A stretch of 64,000 nt of DNA from assembly GCF_002100115.1 (NCBI RefSeq), contig NZ_ANBM01000001.1, forward strand, positions 248,001-312,000, read 5' to 3'. A program made the translations under genes and the position numbers. Source of the stretch: Anaerovibrio sp. JC8 (lineage in GTDB: Bacteria > Bacillota > Negativicutes > Selenomonadales > Selenomonadaceae). Under the pieces are notes generated by a model. That model saw only the letters and a list, made by a program, of their open reading frames with translations, was not told the origin of the DNA and ran no database searches. This document shows, one piece after another, positions 25,731 to 34,765 of the stretch; positions within the stretch are counted from its first letter, which is position 1; each line of letters begins with the position of its first letter.

Positions 25731-26387
25731 TTAATCATTATTTTTTAAATAATCTTTTAAACAAATAGTTTTAAATGTAGTCCATTTAAGACGATCGATG
25801 CAATCATACCAAATATCTTCCTGTTCCTCTATAGCATGTAACTTCTTTAAGAAGCTCTCATTTATTTGTTCTTTAGGTATAACAACCACACCAGAGTCAT
25901 CGCATACAGCAATTGCACCTTGATAAAAATCACGACGTTTTTTTATTTCTTGTTCAAACTTGCTTGCATTAACTGGGGTGTTAAAGCAACCAACAGGAGA
26001 AACACCAGTACACCAAATTGGATAATTCTCTTTAATAAGATAATGTGCATCTCGCATTTTACCAGTACATACAATGGCCTTATTCCCTAAATATAAGAGA
26101 ATATATTTTGATACAATATCCCCTATAACTGCCCTTCCATGCACATCCATGGCATCAATCAATACTACTTTATCTTCGCAAGGATCCTGTGCCAGTAACT
26201 CATGTACTGACCAATTAGAATCCTCGATAGCATACAGATACTGTATTTCGCCCACTGCAAAGTGTTTTGCATTGATAGGAAGAACATTTTCCAATACTCC
26301 TGATTTACCAAGACAATCAGCTACTTCTGTGGTGGATACACGATTTTTCCTTATGTAGTCAATAATTTGTTCCTTAATTTCCATCAT
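25731..26387 (-). CDS. RraA-like (HMG/CHA aldolase family fold) protein, 218 aa
   Basis: RraA/dimethylmenaquinone-methyltransferase-like fold: VSTTEVADCLGKSG, LIDAMDVHGRAVIGDIVSKY, GKMRDAHYL and the late AVCDDSGVVVIPKEQ. Members include aldolases, oxaloacetate decarboxylases and the RNase E regulator RraA. The usual GGxRD motif is here GKMRD. Its ribosome site overlaps the stop of the ATP-grasp gene, so the two are tightly coupled. In this setting a sugar- or keto-acid-directed aldolase is more plausible than RNase regulation, but the substrate is unknown. Confidence 0.7.
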   Translation of the reverse strand: MMEIKEQIIDYIRKNRVSTTEVADCLGKSGVLENVLPINAKHFAVGEIQYLYAIEDSNWSVHELLAQDPCEDKVVLIDAMDVHGRAVIGDIVSKYILLYLGNKAIVCTGKMRDAHYLIKENYPIWCTGVSPVGCFNTPVNASKFEQEIKKRRDFYQGAIAVCDDSGVVVIPKEQINESFLKKLHAIEEQEDIWYDCIDRLKWTTFKTICLKDYLKNND

Positions 26388-26388
26388 A

Positions 26389-27570
26389 CTACTCCTTATA
26401 AATTACTTTTAATATTTTTTCTACCTTGTTCATAACTTCATGCAATTCCTCTGCTGACTTTGCCCACGCAATGTAAAAGCCATGACGGTTAGTATCATTA
26501 AGTACCGGCTGCACCTTGTCCCCTACTCCGTAATGAAGCTCAAAATGTAATATGCTTTCCATCGCCAGAATATCATCAATGCCTTCTATGCGTCCTATTA
26601 TTCTTTCTTCTAACTCTAGGAATTTTAACACAGAATAATTGTGTTCTTGTTTTTTTATTATTACCTCCTCATCTAATAATTCTCTTAAATATATTTCCTC
26701 TACATCCCAACCAGAAATTGCTGGCACTACATGCGAGGCAATCATTGAACCACCACCTCTTGCAGCAAACTCAACGAGAATAAATCCTTTCTTGGATTTA
26801 ATATATTCAGAATGTGTGATACCAAAAGGTAGTCCTGTCAATTCTATCAAATGATTATGAGAAGAAATCAACTCGTCATACTCTGGACTCCAGGAATAAT
26901 ATAGCTCTTTACTAACACAGTTCAAATTTTCGTAATGTGTTTTTTGGGAAATGCCAAGAGTATAATGTTTGCCTTCAATAACTATTCCCTCGACAGTATA
27001 CTCTTCATTCCCCAGATAATCTTCCACTATAACGCCGTTAATTCCACGGTTATACTGCTCACTATTTTCCAACCGAGGAAGCATATCCTCATTTTCTATG
27101 ATTTTAACGCCTCTGCTTCCTTGTGAGTTCAATGGTTTTATTACAAAAGGATAACCATTATTTTCTGCAAATTCTTTTATGTCCTCATCAGAATAACACA
27201 TTCTGTACTCTGGATATAAATACCCATTATTTTTTAAAAAATCACGCATCCGAGATTTATTCGTAAATAATTCTACAATCTCTAAAGGCGTTCCTTTTAA
27301 CCCAAGTATTTCAGAAACGCGAGCTGCTGTCATCATTCCAAGGTCGCTTTGAACAGAAAAGACTGCACATGCATTTTCCTTTTTAGCAATATCCACAATG
27401 GAATCCACGTCTGAAGTACTTACATTATAAAACTTATCCGCTAATACACTGCCAGCACATTTATCATCTAAGTCAACTACTATTACATAGTATCCCCATG
27501 ACTTTAATATTTCTACAGCATGACATTGACTTGCAGCTCCTCCAATTTCAATTATACATTTAGTATCCAA
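26389..27570 (-). CDS. ATP-grasp carboxylate-amine ligase, 393 aa
   Basis: ATP-grasp layout: N-terminal Rossmann-like domain (IIEIGGAASQCHAVEILKSWGY), central ATP-binding loop (YPFVIKPLNSQGSRGVKIIEN), metal and catalytic region (LVEFAARGGGSMIASHVVP) and a C-terminal cap. Such ligases join carboxylates to amines via acyl phosphates. A TTG start (27570) has GAGGT 7 bases upstream. Lying directly after pseG, it may attach an amino acid or similar group to a nonulosonic acid or precursor; this is inferred from position only. Confidence 0.75.
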   Translation of the reverse strand: MDTKCIIEIGGAASQCHAVEILKSWGYYVIVVDLDDKCAGSVLADKFYNVSTSDVDSIVDIAKKENACAVFSVQSDLGMMTAARVSEILGLKGTPLEIVELFTNKSRMRDFLKNNGYLYPEYRMCYSDEDIKEFAENNGYPFVIKPLNSQGSRGVKIIENEDMLPRLENSEQYNRGINGVIVEDYLGNEEYTVEGIVIEGKHYTLGISQKTHYENLNCVSKELYYSWSPEYDELISSHNHLIELTGLPFGITHSEYIKSKKGFILVEFAARGGGSMIASHVVPAISGWDVEEIYLRELLDEEVIIKKQEHNYSVLKFLELEERIIGRIEGIDDILAMESILHFELHYGVGDKVQPVLNDTNRHGFYIAWAKSAEELHEVMNKVEKILKVIYKE

Positions 27571-27609
27571 ACTTTTTACCTCACACTTTCAAATGAAACA
27601 ACATCTATA

Positions 27610-28644
27610 CTACAAATAAAAAATTTCTTCTACAATTTTTTTGGCTCCGCATCCATCAATTTTCATTATTTGAGACATAGACTCTCTAAGTGCCCTATTC
27701 TCGTACTTTAGCAATAATTCAGATATTTTATTTTCTGCTTTTTCAACCCTAAAATCTCCAGCATAAAGCATAATACCATCCCTATCCATTTGTCTAGCAC
27801 CCAATAACTGATTATCTGCAATGGTATATATGATGGTTGGCGTACCACAAGCACACAGTTCATATATTGTAGTACCAGCCGCTGAAATCGCAACATCTGC
27901 CTTTTTCATATAATATTCAATATTACTTACATTGCTTAAAATCTCTATATTCTCATAATCTTTGTACTCTTCTTGCAGTTTCCCATAAAATTTAGAATAC
28001 TTCCCGCAAATTGCCGTAATTATTTTGCTTGAAGGTTCCTTAAGAACTGAAAGAATCCTAGGCACCACACCCAGCTCATCCGTACCACCTGATAGTATTA
28101 AAATATTTTGAATTTCTTTACTAGTTTCTTCTAATGGAAGATTGACAAAGCATTCCCGTAGAGGTGCATAAGATATTCCCAGTACAAAAGACGGAATTTG
28201 AGAAATTTGTTTGTTCTTAAAAGCTGTTTCATAGCGAGAATCCAAGTGCAAATTCTGATAATAATTTGCATAGCAGATAATTCGCTGAACATCATAACAC
28301 ACTTTTCCCATATCATCCAAATATGTAACTTCAGTAATTTGGGATAAATTTCTTAAATATACTTCCGTAACCTGATATGTATCCACCAACAAATGTTTTA
28401 TTCCATATTTTTGAATATACTCTCTTAGCTGTGGTAATTCATTATCCAATTTGTTCCAATCACTGTTTAAAACTAGACATTGAAATCCATTCTTTTTTAT
28501 AATTTCCTTGGCATTTTCATCTGCAGTAATAAAAATACTATCTAGCCCTTTTTTTCTGGCCGCTGCTGCAATAGATAAGCACCGCATAACATGCCCCGTT
28601 GCGATACTTTCGTTCATATCTACCCTAAAATATAATTTATTCAT
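27610..28644 (-). CDS. pseG: PseG, UDP-2,4-diacetamido-trideoxy-altropyranose hydrolase
   Basis: Removes UDP from the bis-acetamido altrose intermediate of pseudaminic acid synthesis. The N-terminus FRVDMNESIATGHVMRCLSIA carries the GxGHxxR motif with the catalytic His of PseG. LVDTYQV, NILILSGGTDELGV and AISAAGTTIYELCACGTPTI show the GT-B-like UDP-binding half (MurG relative). GGGGA stands 6 bases before ATG 28644; the longer frame from 28692 overlaps pseI and is unlikely. Product about 344 residues, usual for the family. Confidence 0.88.
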   Translation of the reverse strand: MNKLYFRVDMNESIATGHVMRCLSIAAAARKKGLDSIFITADENAKEIIKKNGFQCLVLNSDWNKLDNELPQLREYIQKYGIKHLLVDTYQVTEVYLRNLSQITEVTYLDDMGKVCYDVQRIICYANYYQNLHLDSRYETAFKNKQISQIPSFVLGISYAPLRECFVNLPLEETSKEIQNILILSGGTDELGVVPRILSVLKEPSSKIITAICGKYSKFYGKLQEEYKDYENIEILSNVSNIEYYMKKADVAISAAGTTIYELCACGTPTIIYTIADNQLLGARQMDRDGIMLYAGDFRVEKAENKISELLLKYENRALRESMSQIMKIDGCGAKKIVEEIFYL

Positions 28645-28684
28645 AATTGTCCCCGTGCTCTTACATAAAATGTTATGTCGCACA

Positions 28685-29713
28685 TTATTCAAATAGTTCC
28701 CATTTTAAAGCAGTACCCCTTTCAATGTCCCGTGTTGCCCTTTTACCTAGCACCTGTTTATAATACTTTGGTTTTAACCCATAAGAAGGGCGTATCGACC
28801 TGATATTACTTTCAGTCAAAAGATCTCCTTCTTTAATATCCTCCACCACATAAAGTGACCTTCTGCCAGTCATTCCCATTCTTTCTTTTTCAGTAAGGTA
28901 AAAATCACCATGTCCCATTATGGTTTCTGTTTCCCGTATCTTCCTGACCATTGTAGCAAAATCCTTGATTTCCATGGAAAAATCACTATCAGGATTCTTG
29001 ATAGATTTATCAAGGCATACATGTTTTTCAATAACCTGAGCCCCAAGAGCAGTCGCAATAACAGCAGCCTCATAACCTTCAGAATGATCTGAAAGACCGA
29101 TTGGTACCTCATATAGTTCCTTCATCCTAGGAATCAAATTCAAATTCATATCCTCTAACACCGCAGGATATTCACTACAGCACTTAAGGAGAATAATTTC
29201 CTCATTTCCTTTTCTTTTGCAGGTCTCTACAGCCTCACCAATCTCTTCTTTACTTCCCATCCCACAGGAAATGATCATTGGCTTCTTCTTTTCTGCAATA
29301 TATTCGATTAATGGTATGTCCACCAATTCGTAGGAAGCAACTTTATAGAATTCAATTCCTATACTTTCGAGAAAATCAACTGCTGTAAAATCAAAGGGGG
29401 TTGAAAGAAAATCTATCCCCTCAGCATCACAAACTTCTTTCAATCTCCCCTGCCATTCCCAAGGTGTATAAGCATCATTGTATAAATCATAAAAAGTGTA
29501 ACCATCCCACAAACCACCATGAATTTTAAAATCGGGTTTATCACACTTTATCGTCAAGGTATCCGCTGTATATGTTTGAATCTTTACACAATCAGCCCCT
29601 GCATCTTTCGCTCGCTTGATAATTTCAATAGCATTTTCGATTTTTCCAGCATGGTTTGCACTCATCTCAGCAATTATATACACACCATTTTTCAAAATAT
29701 CTTTATTATTCAT
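28685..29713 (-). CDS. pseI: PseI, pseudaminic acid synthase (NeuB family)
   Basis: Condenses the altrose intermediate with PEP. TIM-barrel NeuB core: IIAEMSANHAGKIENAIEII, DCVKIQTYTADT, LSTPFDFTAVDFLE, GLSDHSEGYEAAV and ALGAQVIEKHVCLD. A SAF (antifreeze-like) domain lies at the C-terminus (EGDLLTESNIRSIRP). The WDGYTFYDLYNDAYTPWEW stretch is typical of PseI rather than NeuB or LegI. 342 residues is normal. Upstream, the IS3 copy separates it from the rest of the pse genes. Confidence 0.92.
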   Translation of the reverse strand: MNNKDILKNGVYIIAEMSANHAGKIENAIEIIKRAKDAGADCVKIQTYTADTLTIKCDKPDFKIHGGLWDGYTFYDLYNDAYTPWEWQGRLKEVCDAEGIDFLSTPFDFTAVDFLESIGIEFYKVASYELVDIPLIEYIAEKKKPMIISCGMGSKEEIGEAVETCKRKGNEEIILLKCCSEYPAVLEDMNLNLIPRMKELYEVPIGLSDHSEGYEAAVIATALGAQVIEKHVCLDKSIKNPDSDFSMEIKDFATMVRKIRETETIMGHGDFYLTEKERMGMTGRRSLYVVEDIKEGDLLTESNIRSIRPSYGLKPKYYKQVLGKRATRDIERGTALKWELFE

Positions 29714-29788
29714 TCTACCAAACCACGCCCTTCCAAAATATTAGTTTTTTGGTCTTATGTCAATAAAGTGGACACCGAAAGTGCGACT

Positions 29789-30630
29789 TTACGCCGCACA
29801 TTCTGCATGAACTGCAGCTGGTGTCTTGTAGCCTAAGCTACTATGAGTCCGTTGGCGATTGTACCAAGACTCAATATATTCAAAGATGCTATCATAAGCT
29901 TCTTTTGAATCTTTGTAAACATGCCTGTAGATTTCCTCTTTTTTAATTAAAGAATGAAATGACTCTATACAGGCATTATCATATGGACATCCTTTACTAC
30001 TGTATGAATGACGTATTTTTTTACCAGCCAGAAATCTTTCAAAGATGTCGCTGGTGTATTGTGTCCCCAAATCACTCTGAAGAACAATCCCTTCAGGATT
30101 AGAGACATTTAAGCAAGCATTTTTCACAGCCTTAATTGCAAGTTCAACAGACATATTTATGTCATAAGCCCAACCAATGATTTTTCGGCTGTATAAATCC
30201 ATCACAGATGCCAGGTATGTCCATCCATCTTTCTGAGTGTGAATGTAGGTGATATCTGTGCACCATTTTTGATTGATTCCAGAGGCTGTAAAGTCCTGAT
30301 TCAATATATTATCTTTTTCAGTAACTCGTTTGTTACTGGAATAGTGGCGATATTTTTTGATCACAATTGAATGAATGCCAAGCTCAGCCATTCGTCTTTG
30401 TACTCTTTTTAGGCTAATATTCCAACCTTTATTGAGCAGTTCGTGATGGATTTTGGGAGCTCCATAGCGTCTCTTAGTGGCAAAGTAAATCGCCAAAATA
30501 TCTGCATCAAGTTTGATTTTCAATAGTTCGAGCAGAATCTACCTTATTAGCAACCTTGTAGTAAGTACCCCTGTTAATTCCGAGTACTTTACACATGAGC
30601 TTAATAGGGTATATAGTTTGATATTTTGTT
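29789..30630 (-). pseudogene. IS3 orfB transposase with a 2-base deletion near the start (copy 2)
   Basis: The catalytic core is complete (WCTDITYIHT, LQSDLGTQYTS, CIESFHSLIKKEE, then WYNRQRTHSSLGYKTPAAVH). Compared with copy 1, two bases are missing at about 30514 (AAGTTTGATT against AAGCTTTTGATT). The N-terminal segment (CKVLGINRSTYYKVANK in copy 1) is therefore out of frame. Only a short form starting near 30523 can be made. Confidence 0.8.
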
Positions 30631-30649
30631 ATAAAGGCAACGATTTCAG

Positions 30650-30937
30650 TTATTGTTTTCTGGCGAATATGGCTGTAGCTTTTTTTAAGATTTCATTTTC
30701 CATCTCAAGTTCACGCATCTTCTTCTGAAGATCATTATATTCTTTCAAAGAAATAGTTTTATTTTCATCAACCTTAATGGTTGCTGCATATAGCTTCTTC
30801 CATTTATAGATGGTTTGCTCGACTAAGCCATATTCATCTGCGAGCTCTTTAACCGGTTTGCCAGATAGGTACAAATCGATAATCTGTCGTTTGAATTCTT
30901 TAGAGTATCGGTTGCCATTGTGGGCCATGTGAAACAC
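30650..30937 (-). CDS. IS3 orfA (copy 2), 95 aa
   Basis: Helix-turn-helix (YSKEFKRQIIDLYLSG, VKELADEYGLVEQTIYKW) and coiled coil as in copy 1, ending ILKKATAIFARKQ. The A7 run (TTAAAAAAAGC on the minus strand) is the expected -1 frameshift site towards orfB. Confidence 0.88.
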   Translation of the reverse strand: MFHMAHNGNRYSKEFKRQIIDLYLSGKPVKELADEYGLVEQTIYKWKKLYAATIKVDENKTISLKEYNDLQKKMRELEMENEILKKATAIFARKQ

Positions 30938-31012
30938 ATCCTTTCTTAATCAAGATTTTAATGTGTCGCACTTTTTGTGTCCACTAAATCATACTAACAT
31001 CATTTACTAAAT

Positions 31013-31792
31013 CTATTCCAAATATACCTTACGGTAAGTATTAACGCACAAATCGTCAATTACTATTTTGCCAAAATCTTTATTTGAAGTAAGTTCTTTA
31101 AGACGTTGATAAGCCTTTTCATTTGTAAAATCAGGATAATCAGACCCTAACATAGTTCTACTATGCATAAAACGAATCATCCATTGAATGTCCATATCTA
31201 TTGAAGAACCTGCCATATAATTGATTGTCAAAGATAAATCATAAAAAATATTGGAGTATACCTTTGTACGCATCACATGATTTAATAACATCGCACCACC
31301 AGAGTGAGCAAGTATTATCTTACTATCCGGTAGTTTTTCGGCCAATCCACAGGCAAGTGTTATATTTAGTTCTTCTTCTACATCATTTCCGTACACGAAA
31401 TCATCCACAACCACTACCCGCGGATTATATCGTTTAACCTCTTCAAAGTACCACTCTAACTGTGAGAAATTTATCCGAAATAAGCGTGAATGAATTTTGA
31501 TCCCACACTTCAACTTATAATTCTTTGCGAATTCATTCGCTTCTTTGATAAAAAAATCATTTTTATTTAATCCAAATACAATAAACAGGTTATCAAATAT
31601 TTCTGGATCAATTTCATATGATTTCCTAAAAAAATTGTACTCATCACTTGTGTTTAGAATTAATGTCCCAAACGAAATACTATTACCAAGATACTTTTTT
31701 AAATCCTCTAACGGATTAGCAGCCTTTGCATTAAAATGCAAATGGGAATCACACAAAAAAGGGTATATGTTATGTGAATTAGTATTATTCAT
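31013..31792 (-). CDS. amidohydrolase-family (PF04909-type) TIM-barrel protein, 259 aa
   Basis: Metal-dependent hydrolase/decarboxylase fold: CDSHLHF (first metal His pair), CGIKIHSRLFRI, KIILAHSGGAML (His) and MLGSDYPDF (Asp). GGGGAA precedes ATG 31792. It lies between pseF and the IS3 that precedes pseI, so it was probably part of the original pse operon. A role in trimming or acylating the nonulosonic acid (for example N-deacylation) is only an inference. It is not one of the six canonical Pse enzymes. Confidence 0.7.
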   Translation of the reverse strand: MNNTNSHNIYPFLCDSHLHFNAKAANPLEDLKKYLGNSISFGTLILNTSDEYNFFRKSYEIDPEIFDNLFIVFGLNKNDFFIKEANEFAKNYKLKCGIKIHSRLFRINFSQLEWYFEEVKRYNPRVVVVDDFVYGNDVEEELNITLACGLAEKLPDSKIILAHSGGAMLLNHVMRTKVYSNIFYDLSLTINYMAGSSIDMDIQWMIRFMHSRTMLGSDYPDFTNEKAYQRLKELTSNKDFGKIVIDDLCVNTYRKVYLE

Positions 31793-31812
31793 TATTTTTC
31801 CCCTAATTCCTC

Positions 31813-32502
31813 CTACAAATCGTAGTAGCTTCTATATTTTGATTCCGCAATTTTCCAATCAGATAAAGTATCAATATCCTGAACTAATTCTTCTCGCATA
31901 ATATATGGAACTGTACTATCAGAAAATATTTTCTTATTATTTATAAAATACGATGTTTTACAAATATAAAACATTCCACAGTCATGATATATCGGCTCTA
32001 AATCTTGACTACGAGAATTCATATGCTGTGGATATTGATATTCCAGCTTACCATCTCTTACAATGACCGCTCGTTGCGGCGGAAAACTATACTTTACCAC
32101 GGGCATTAAGGAATCTGCATCAGATGACATTAACGTTTTAAATGCTTCAATTAAAATCATATCCGTCAAAAATGGGGCAGTAGGATAGATACAACAGATT
32201 ATATCAAACTCACTACCTTCTTCTTGATATTTTGAAACTACTTCACTTAAAACATCCACTGTTGTAGCATAATCATCACTATTCTTTTCACTACGCATAA
32301 AAGGTACTTTCGCCCCATATTGTCGTGCAACTTCAGCAATTTCCTCACTATCAGTAGAGACCATCACCTCATCAAACAATTCCGATTTCAACGCTGCCTC
32401 AATAGAATAAGCAATAATTGGCTTACCGCAAAAATTTTTAATATTTTTCTTTGGGATCCTCTTACTGCCACCTCGGGCAGTAATGATAGCTACCGCACTC
32501 AT
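31813..32502 (-). CDS. pseF: PseF, pseudaminic acid CMP transferase
   Basis: Activates pseudaminic acid with CTP. CMP-sugar synthetase fold: IITARGGSKRIPKKNIKNFCGKP (CTP loop), VMVSTDSEEIAEVARQYGA, CCIYPTAPF and YHDCGMFYICK. The ICCIYPTAPFLTDM and YSFPPQRAVI segments are typical of PseF. 229 residues is the usual size. The start is 15 bases beyond the end of pseC. Confidence 0.9.
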   Translation of the reverse strand: MSAVAIITARGGSKRIPKKNIKNFCGKPIIAYSIEAALKSELFDEVMVSTDSEEIAEVARQYGAKVPFMRSEKNSDDYATTVDVLSEVVSKYQEEGSEFDIICCIYPTAPFLTDMILIEAFKTLMSSDADSLMPVVKYSFPPQRAVIVRDGKLEYQYPQHMNSRSQDLEPIYHDCGMFYICKTSYFINNKKIFSDSTVPYIMREELVQDIDTLSDWKIAESKYRSYYDL

Positions 32503-32516
32503 CGTTTATTCACCAC

Positions 32517-33725
32517 TTAGCTCCTGTAATAATGTATTACTTTCTTCACGGCTTTAATTACCATGCTCTGCTCATCATCTGTCAATGAGTAATACAATGG
32601 AATAGATATGATTCGTTCATACAGCTTCTCAGCGTTTGGACATTCACCCATTTTGTAACCCAGTTTTTGATAATATGGGAATGAATATACTGGGATGTAG
32701 TGAACATTTACACCAACGCCCTCAGCCTGCAAAGCCTCAAAGACCTCTCGGCGGGTACATTTTAATAAATCCAAGTTTAGCTGGATTATATAGAGATGGC
32801 GAATCGTATCGGACTCAGTAATTTCACTCTGCACAACTATTTCCGGCATTTCAGAAAAAACTTCATCATAACGCTTTACCAATTCCTTGCGACGTTTACC
32901 AAACATTTCCAGCTTATCGAGCTGAGAACTAAGCAAAGCCGCCTGTATATCAGTCATGCGATAGTTATAACCAAGCTCCACCTGCTGATAATACCAGCCG
33001 CCTTCACTAGTCTTATCCATAAGTTCCTGACTACGTGTAATGCCATGAGTTCTAAAAAGAATCAGACGTTTGTACAGTTCCTCACTATTAGTAGTAATGG
33101 CACCGCCTTCACCAGCAGTACAGGTCTTCACTGGGTGAAAACTGAACTCCGTCATATCAGCCAAGCCGCCTACTGGCTTGCCATTATATTTAGTACCCAG
33201 AGAGTGGGCAGCATCCTCAATAAAAATCAGATTATGCTTATCGCAGATAGCACGAATTTTATCTACTTCTACAGCTTGTCCTGTAAAATCCACCGCCACA
33301 ACAGCTTTGGTCTTATTGGTAATCTTTGCTTTGATACTTGCTGGATCTATGTTGTAGGTTTCGGGATTTATATCAGCAAAAACTGGCTTAGCACCACAAT
33401 AAAGGGCACAATTAGCCGAAGCCGCAAAGGTAATTGGGGTAGTGATAATTTCATCCCCAGGCCCAATGCCAGCCGCAAAAATCATGGCATGGAGTGCAGC
33501 TGTACCATTGGCAATAAGAACAGCATACCTTGCCCCTGTTATTTCACAAAGCTTTCGCTCAGCTTCTTCAATCTTCTGGCCACAAGTGAGATAATCACTT
33601 TTTAAAACATCAACTACCGCCTGAATATCATCATCATCAATATATTGATGGCCATAGCCAATTTTCTTTTCGAATACTGGCTTTCCGCCGTTGATTGCTA
33701 ACTCATCCACTGTAATTGCCCCCAT
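32517..33725 (-). CDS. pseC: PseC, UDP-4-keto-6-deoxy-GlcNAc (altrose) aminotransferase
   Basis: PLP-dependent DegT/DnrJ/EryC1 aminotransferase. Core: GTAALHAMIFAAGIGPGDEI, EDAAHSLGTKYNGK, FSFHPVKTCTAGEGGAI (PLP Lys) and LGYNYRMTDIQAALL, which is diagnostic of PseC. It adds the 4-amino group using glutamate. The frame opens at a TTG (33740) inside pseB, but ATG 33725 just after the pseB stop is preferred. About 402 residues. Confidence 0.9.
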   Translation of the reverse strand: MGAITVDELAINGGKPVFEKKIGYGHQYIDDDDIQAVVDVLKSDYLTCGQKIEEAERKLCEITGARYAVLIANGTAALHAMIFAAGIGPGDEIITTPITFAASANCALYCGAKPVFADINPETYNIDPASIKAKITNKTKAVVAVDFTGQAVEVDKIRAICDKHNLIFIEDAAHSLGTKYNGKPVGGLADMTEFSFHPVKTCTAGEGGAITTNSEELYKRLILFRTHGITRSQELMDKTSEGGWYYQQVELGYNYRMTDIQAALLSSQLDKLEMFGKRRKELVKRYDEVFSEMPEIVVQSEITESDTIRHLYIIQLNLDLLKCTRREVFEALQAEGVGVNVHYIPVYSFPYYQKLGYKMGECPNAEKLYERIISIPLYYSLTDDEQSMVIKAVKKVIHYYRS

Positions 33726-33726
33726 A

Positions 33727-34722
33727 TTAAATACTGCCAATCTTTACACGATTTTTCTCAATCCATTCCTGAAGCTGCGGAATGGTCATCCATTCCTTGT
33801 TGTTGTCGGAAGTATAGCTGAATCCCTCCGGAACCTGGGAACCGCCCTTTATCATGGACTCCATTTTTCCCCAAGTGCAAATCTGTGGCAAAATCTTAAA
33901 GTGCTCAGGATACTCATAAGTGAAATTGGCATCCTCCACACCAATCATCTGCTCATGGAGCTTTTCACCAGGTCTGATGCCAATTTCAACCTGTTCAGCG
34001 TTATTATCTACCGCCATGGCGATATCACAGATATTCATGGATGGGATCTTTTTAACATAAATTTCGCCGCCTTCCATATCATCAAAGGCATGCCACACCA
34101 GTTCTACGCCCTGCTCAAGAGAAATCATAAATCTGGTCATCCGCTTGTCAGTTATAGTCAACTTCCCTGTCTTTGCAATTTCCATAAAAAACGGAATAAC
34201 AGATCCACGGGACCCCATTACATTTCCATATCTTACAACTGCAAACTTAGTTTTTCCACCAGAATAAGAATTACCTGCAATAAAAATCTTGTCTGAACAA
34301 AGCTTCGTAGCACCATATAAATTAATTGGTGAACTTGCTTTATCTGTTGAAAGTGCTACTACACGTTTCACCCCTTTATCAATGCAGGCATCAATAAGGT
34401 TCATGGCACCATTTACATTGGTCTTAATACATTCAAATGGATTATACTCAGCCGTTGGTACGATTTTAGTTGCGGCAGCATGAACAACATAATCCACGCC
34501 ATCCAATGCACGATAAAGTCTGTCCTTATCCCGTACATCACCAATGAAGAACCTGACTCTCTCATCACCTTGAAACTTCTTAGCCATATTCCACTGCTTC
34601 ATCTCATCACGTGAATAAATTATGAGCTTCTTTGGATTGTATTTCTTTAATGTCATTGGTACAAAAGTATTGCCAAAAGAACCAGTTCCACCTGTAACTA
34701 ATATTGTCTTATTTGTAAACAT
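33727..34722 (-). CDS. pseB: PseB, UDP-GlcNAc 4,6-dehydratase (5-inverting)
   Basis: First enzyme of pseudaminic acid synthesis. SDR fold: ILVTGGTGSFGNTFVP (NADP loop), YSRDEMKQWNM, HAAATKIVPTAEYNPFECIKTN and ALSTDKASSPINLYGATK (catalytic Lys in the modified YxxxK). The MK and ATDKA-like motifs mark the PseB/FlaA1 group. GGAGGG precedes ATG 34722. 331 residues fits. In other bacteria it often supplies flagellin glycosylation; here the surrounding Wzx/Wzy genes point to a surface polysaccharide. Confidence 0.93.
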   Translation of the reverse strand: MFTNKTILVTGGTGSFGNTFVPMTLKKYNPKKLIIYSRDEMKQWNMAKKFQGDERVRFFIGDVRDKDRLYRALDGVDYVVHAAATKIVPTAEYNPFECIKTNVNGAMNLIDACIDKGVKRVVALSTDKASSPINLYGATKLCSDKIFIAGNSYSGGKTKFAVVRYGNVMGSRGSVIPFFMEIAKTGKLTITDKRMTRFMISLEQGVELVWHAFDDMEGGEIYVKKIPSMNICDIAMAVDNNAEQVEIGIRPGEKLHEQMIGVEDANFTYEYPEHFKILPQICTWGKMESMIKGGSQVPEGFSYTSDNNKEWMTIPQLQEWIEKNRVKIGSI

Positions 34723-34765
34723 ATTTTCCCTCCAAATGGTGCAAAATACTTAATAAACGAATGTA

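Larger units (their letters stand above)
29757..31002 (-). mobile_element. IS3-family element, copy 2
   Basis: Both ends are present: GTGGACACCGAAAGTGCGAC at 29770 and its inverse GTCGCACTTTTTGTGTCCAC at 30965. It contains orfA (30650-30937, A7 run at the frameshift site) and orfB (frameshifted near its start). It is inserted between the amidohydrolase gene and pseI. The exact outer edge and target duplication cannot be fixed. Both copies share 13 extra bases (CATACTAACATCA) beyond the right repeat. Confidence 0.88.

Noticed and set aside
32796-33605. 269-codon plus-strand frame opposite pseC
   Set aside because: Antisense to a complete PseC with all PLP motifs; no ribosome site or recognisable product.
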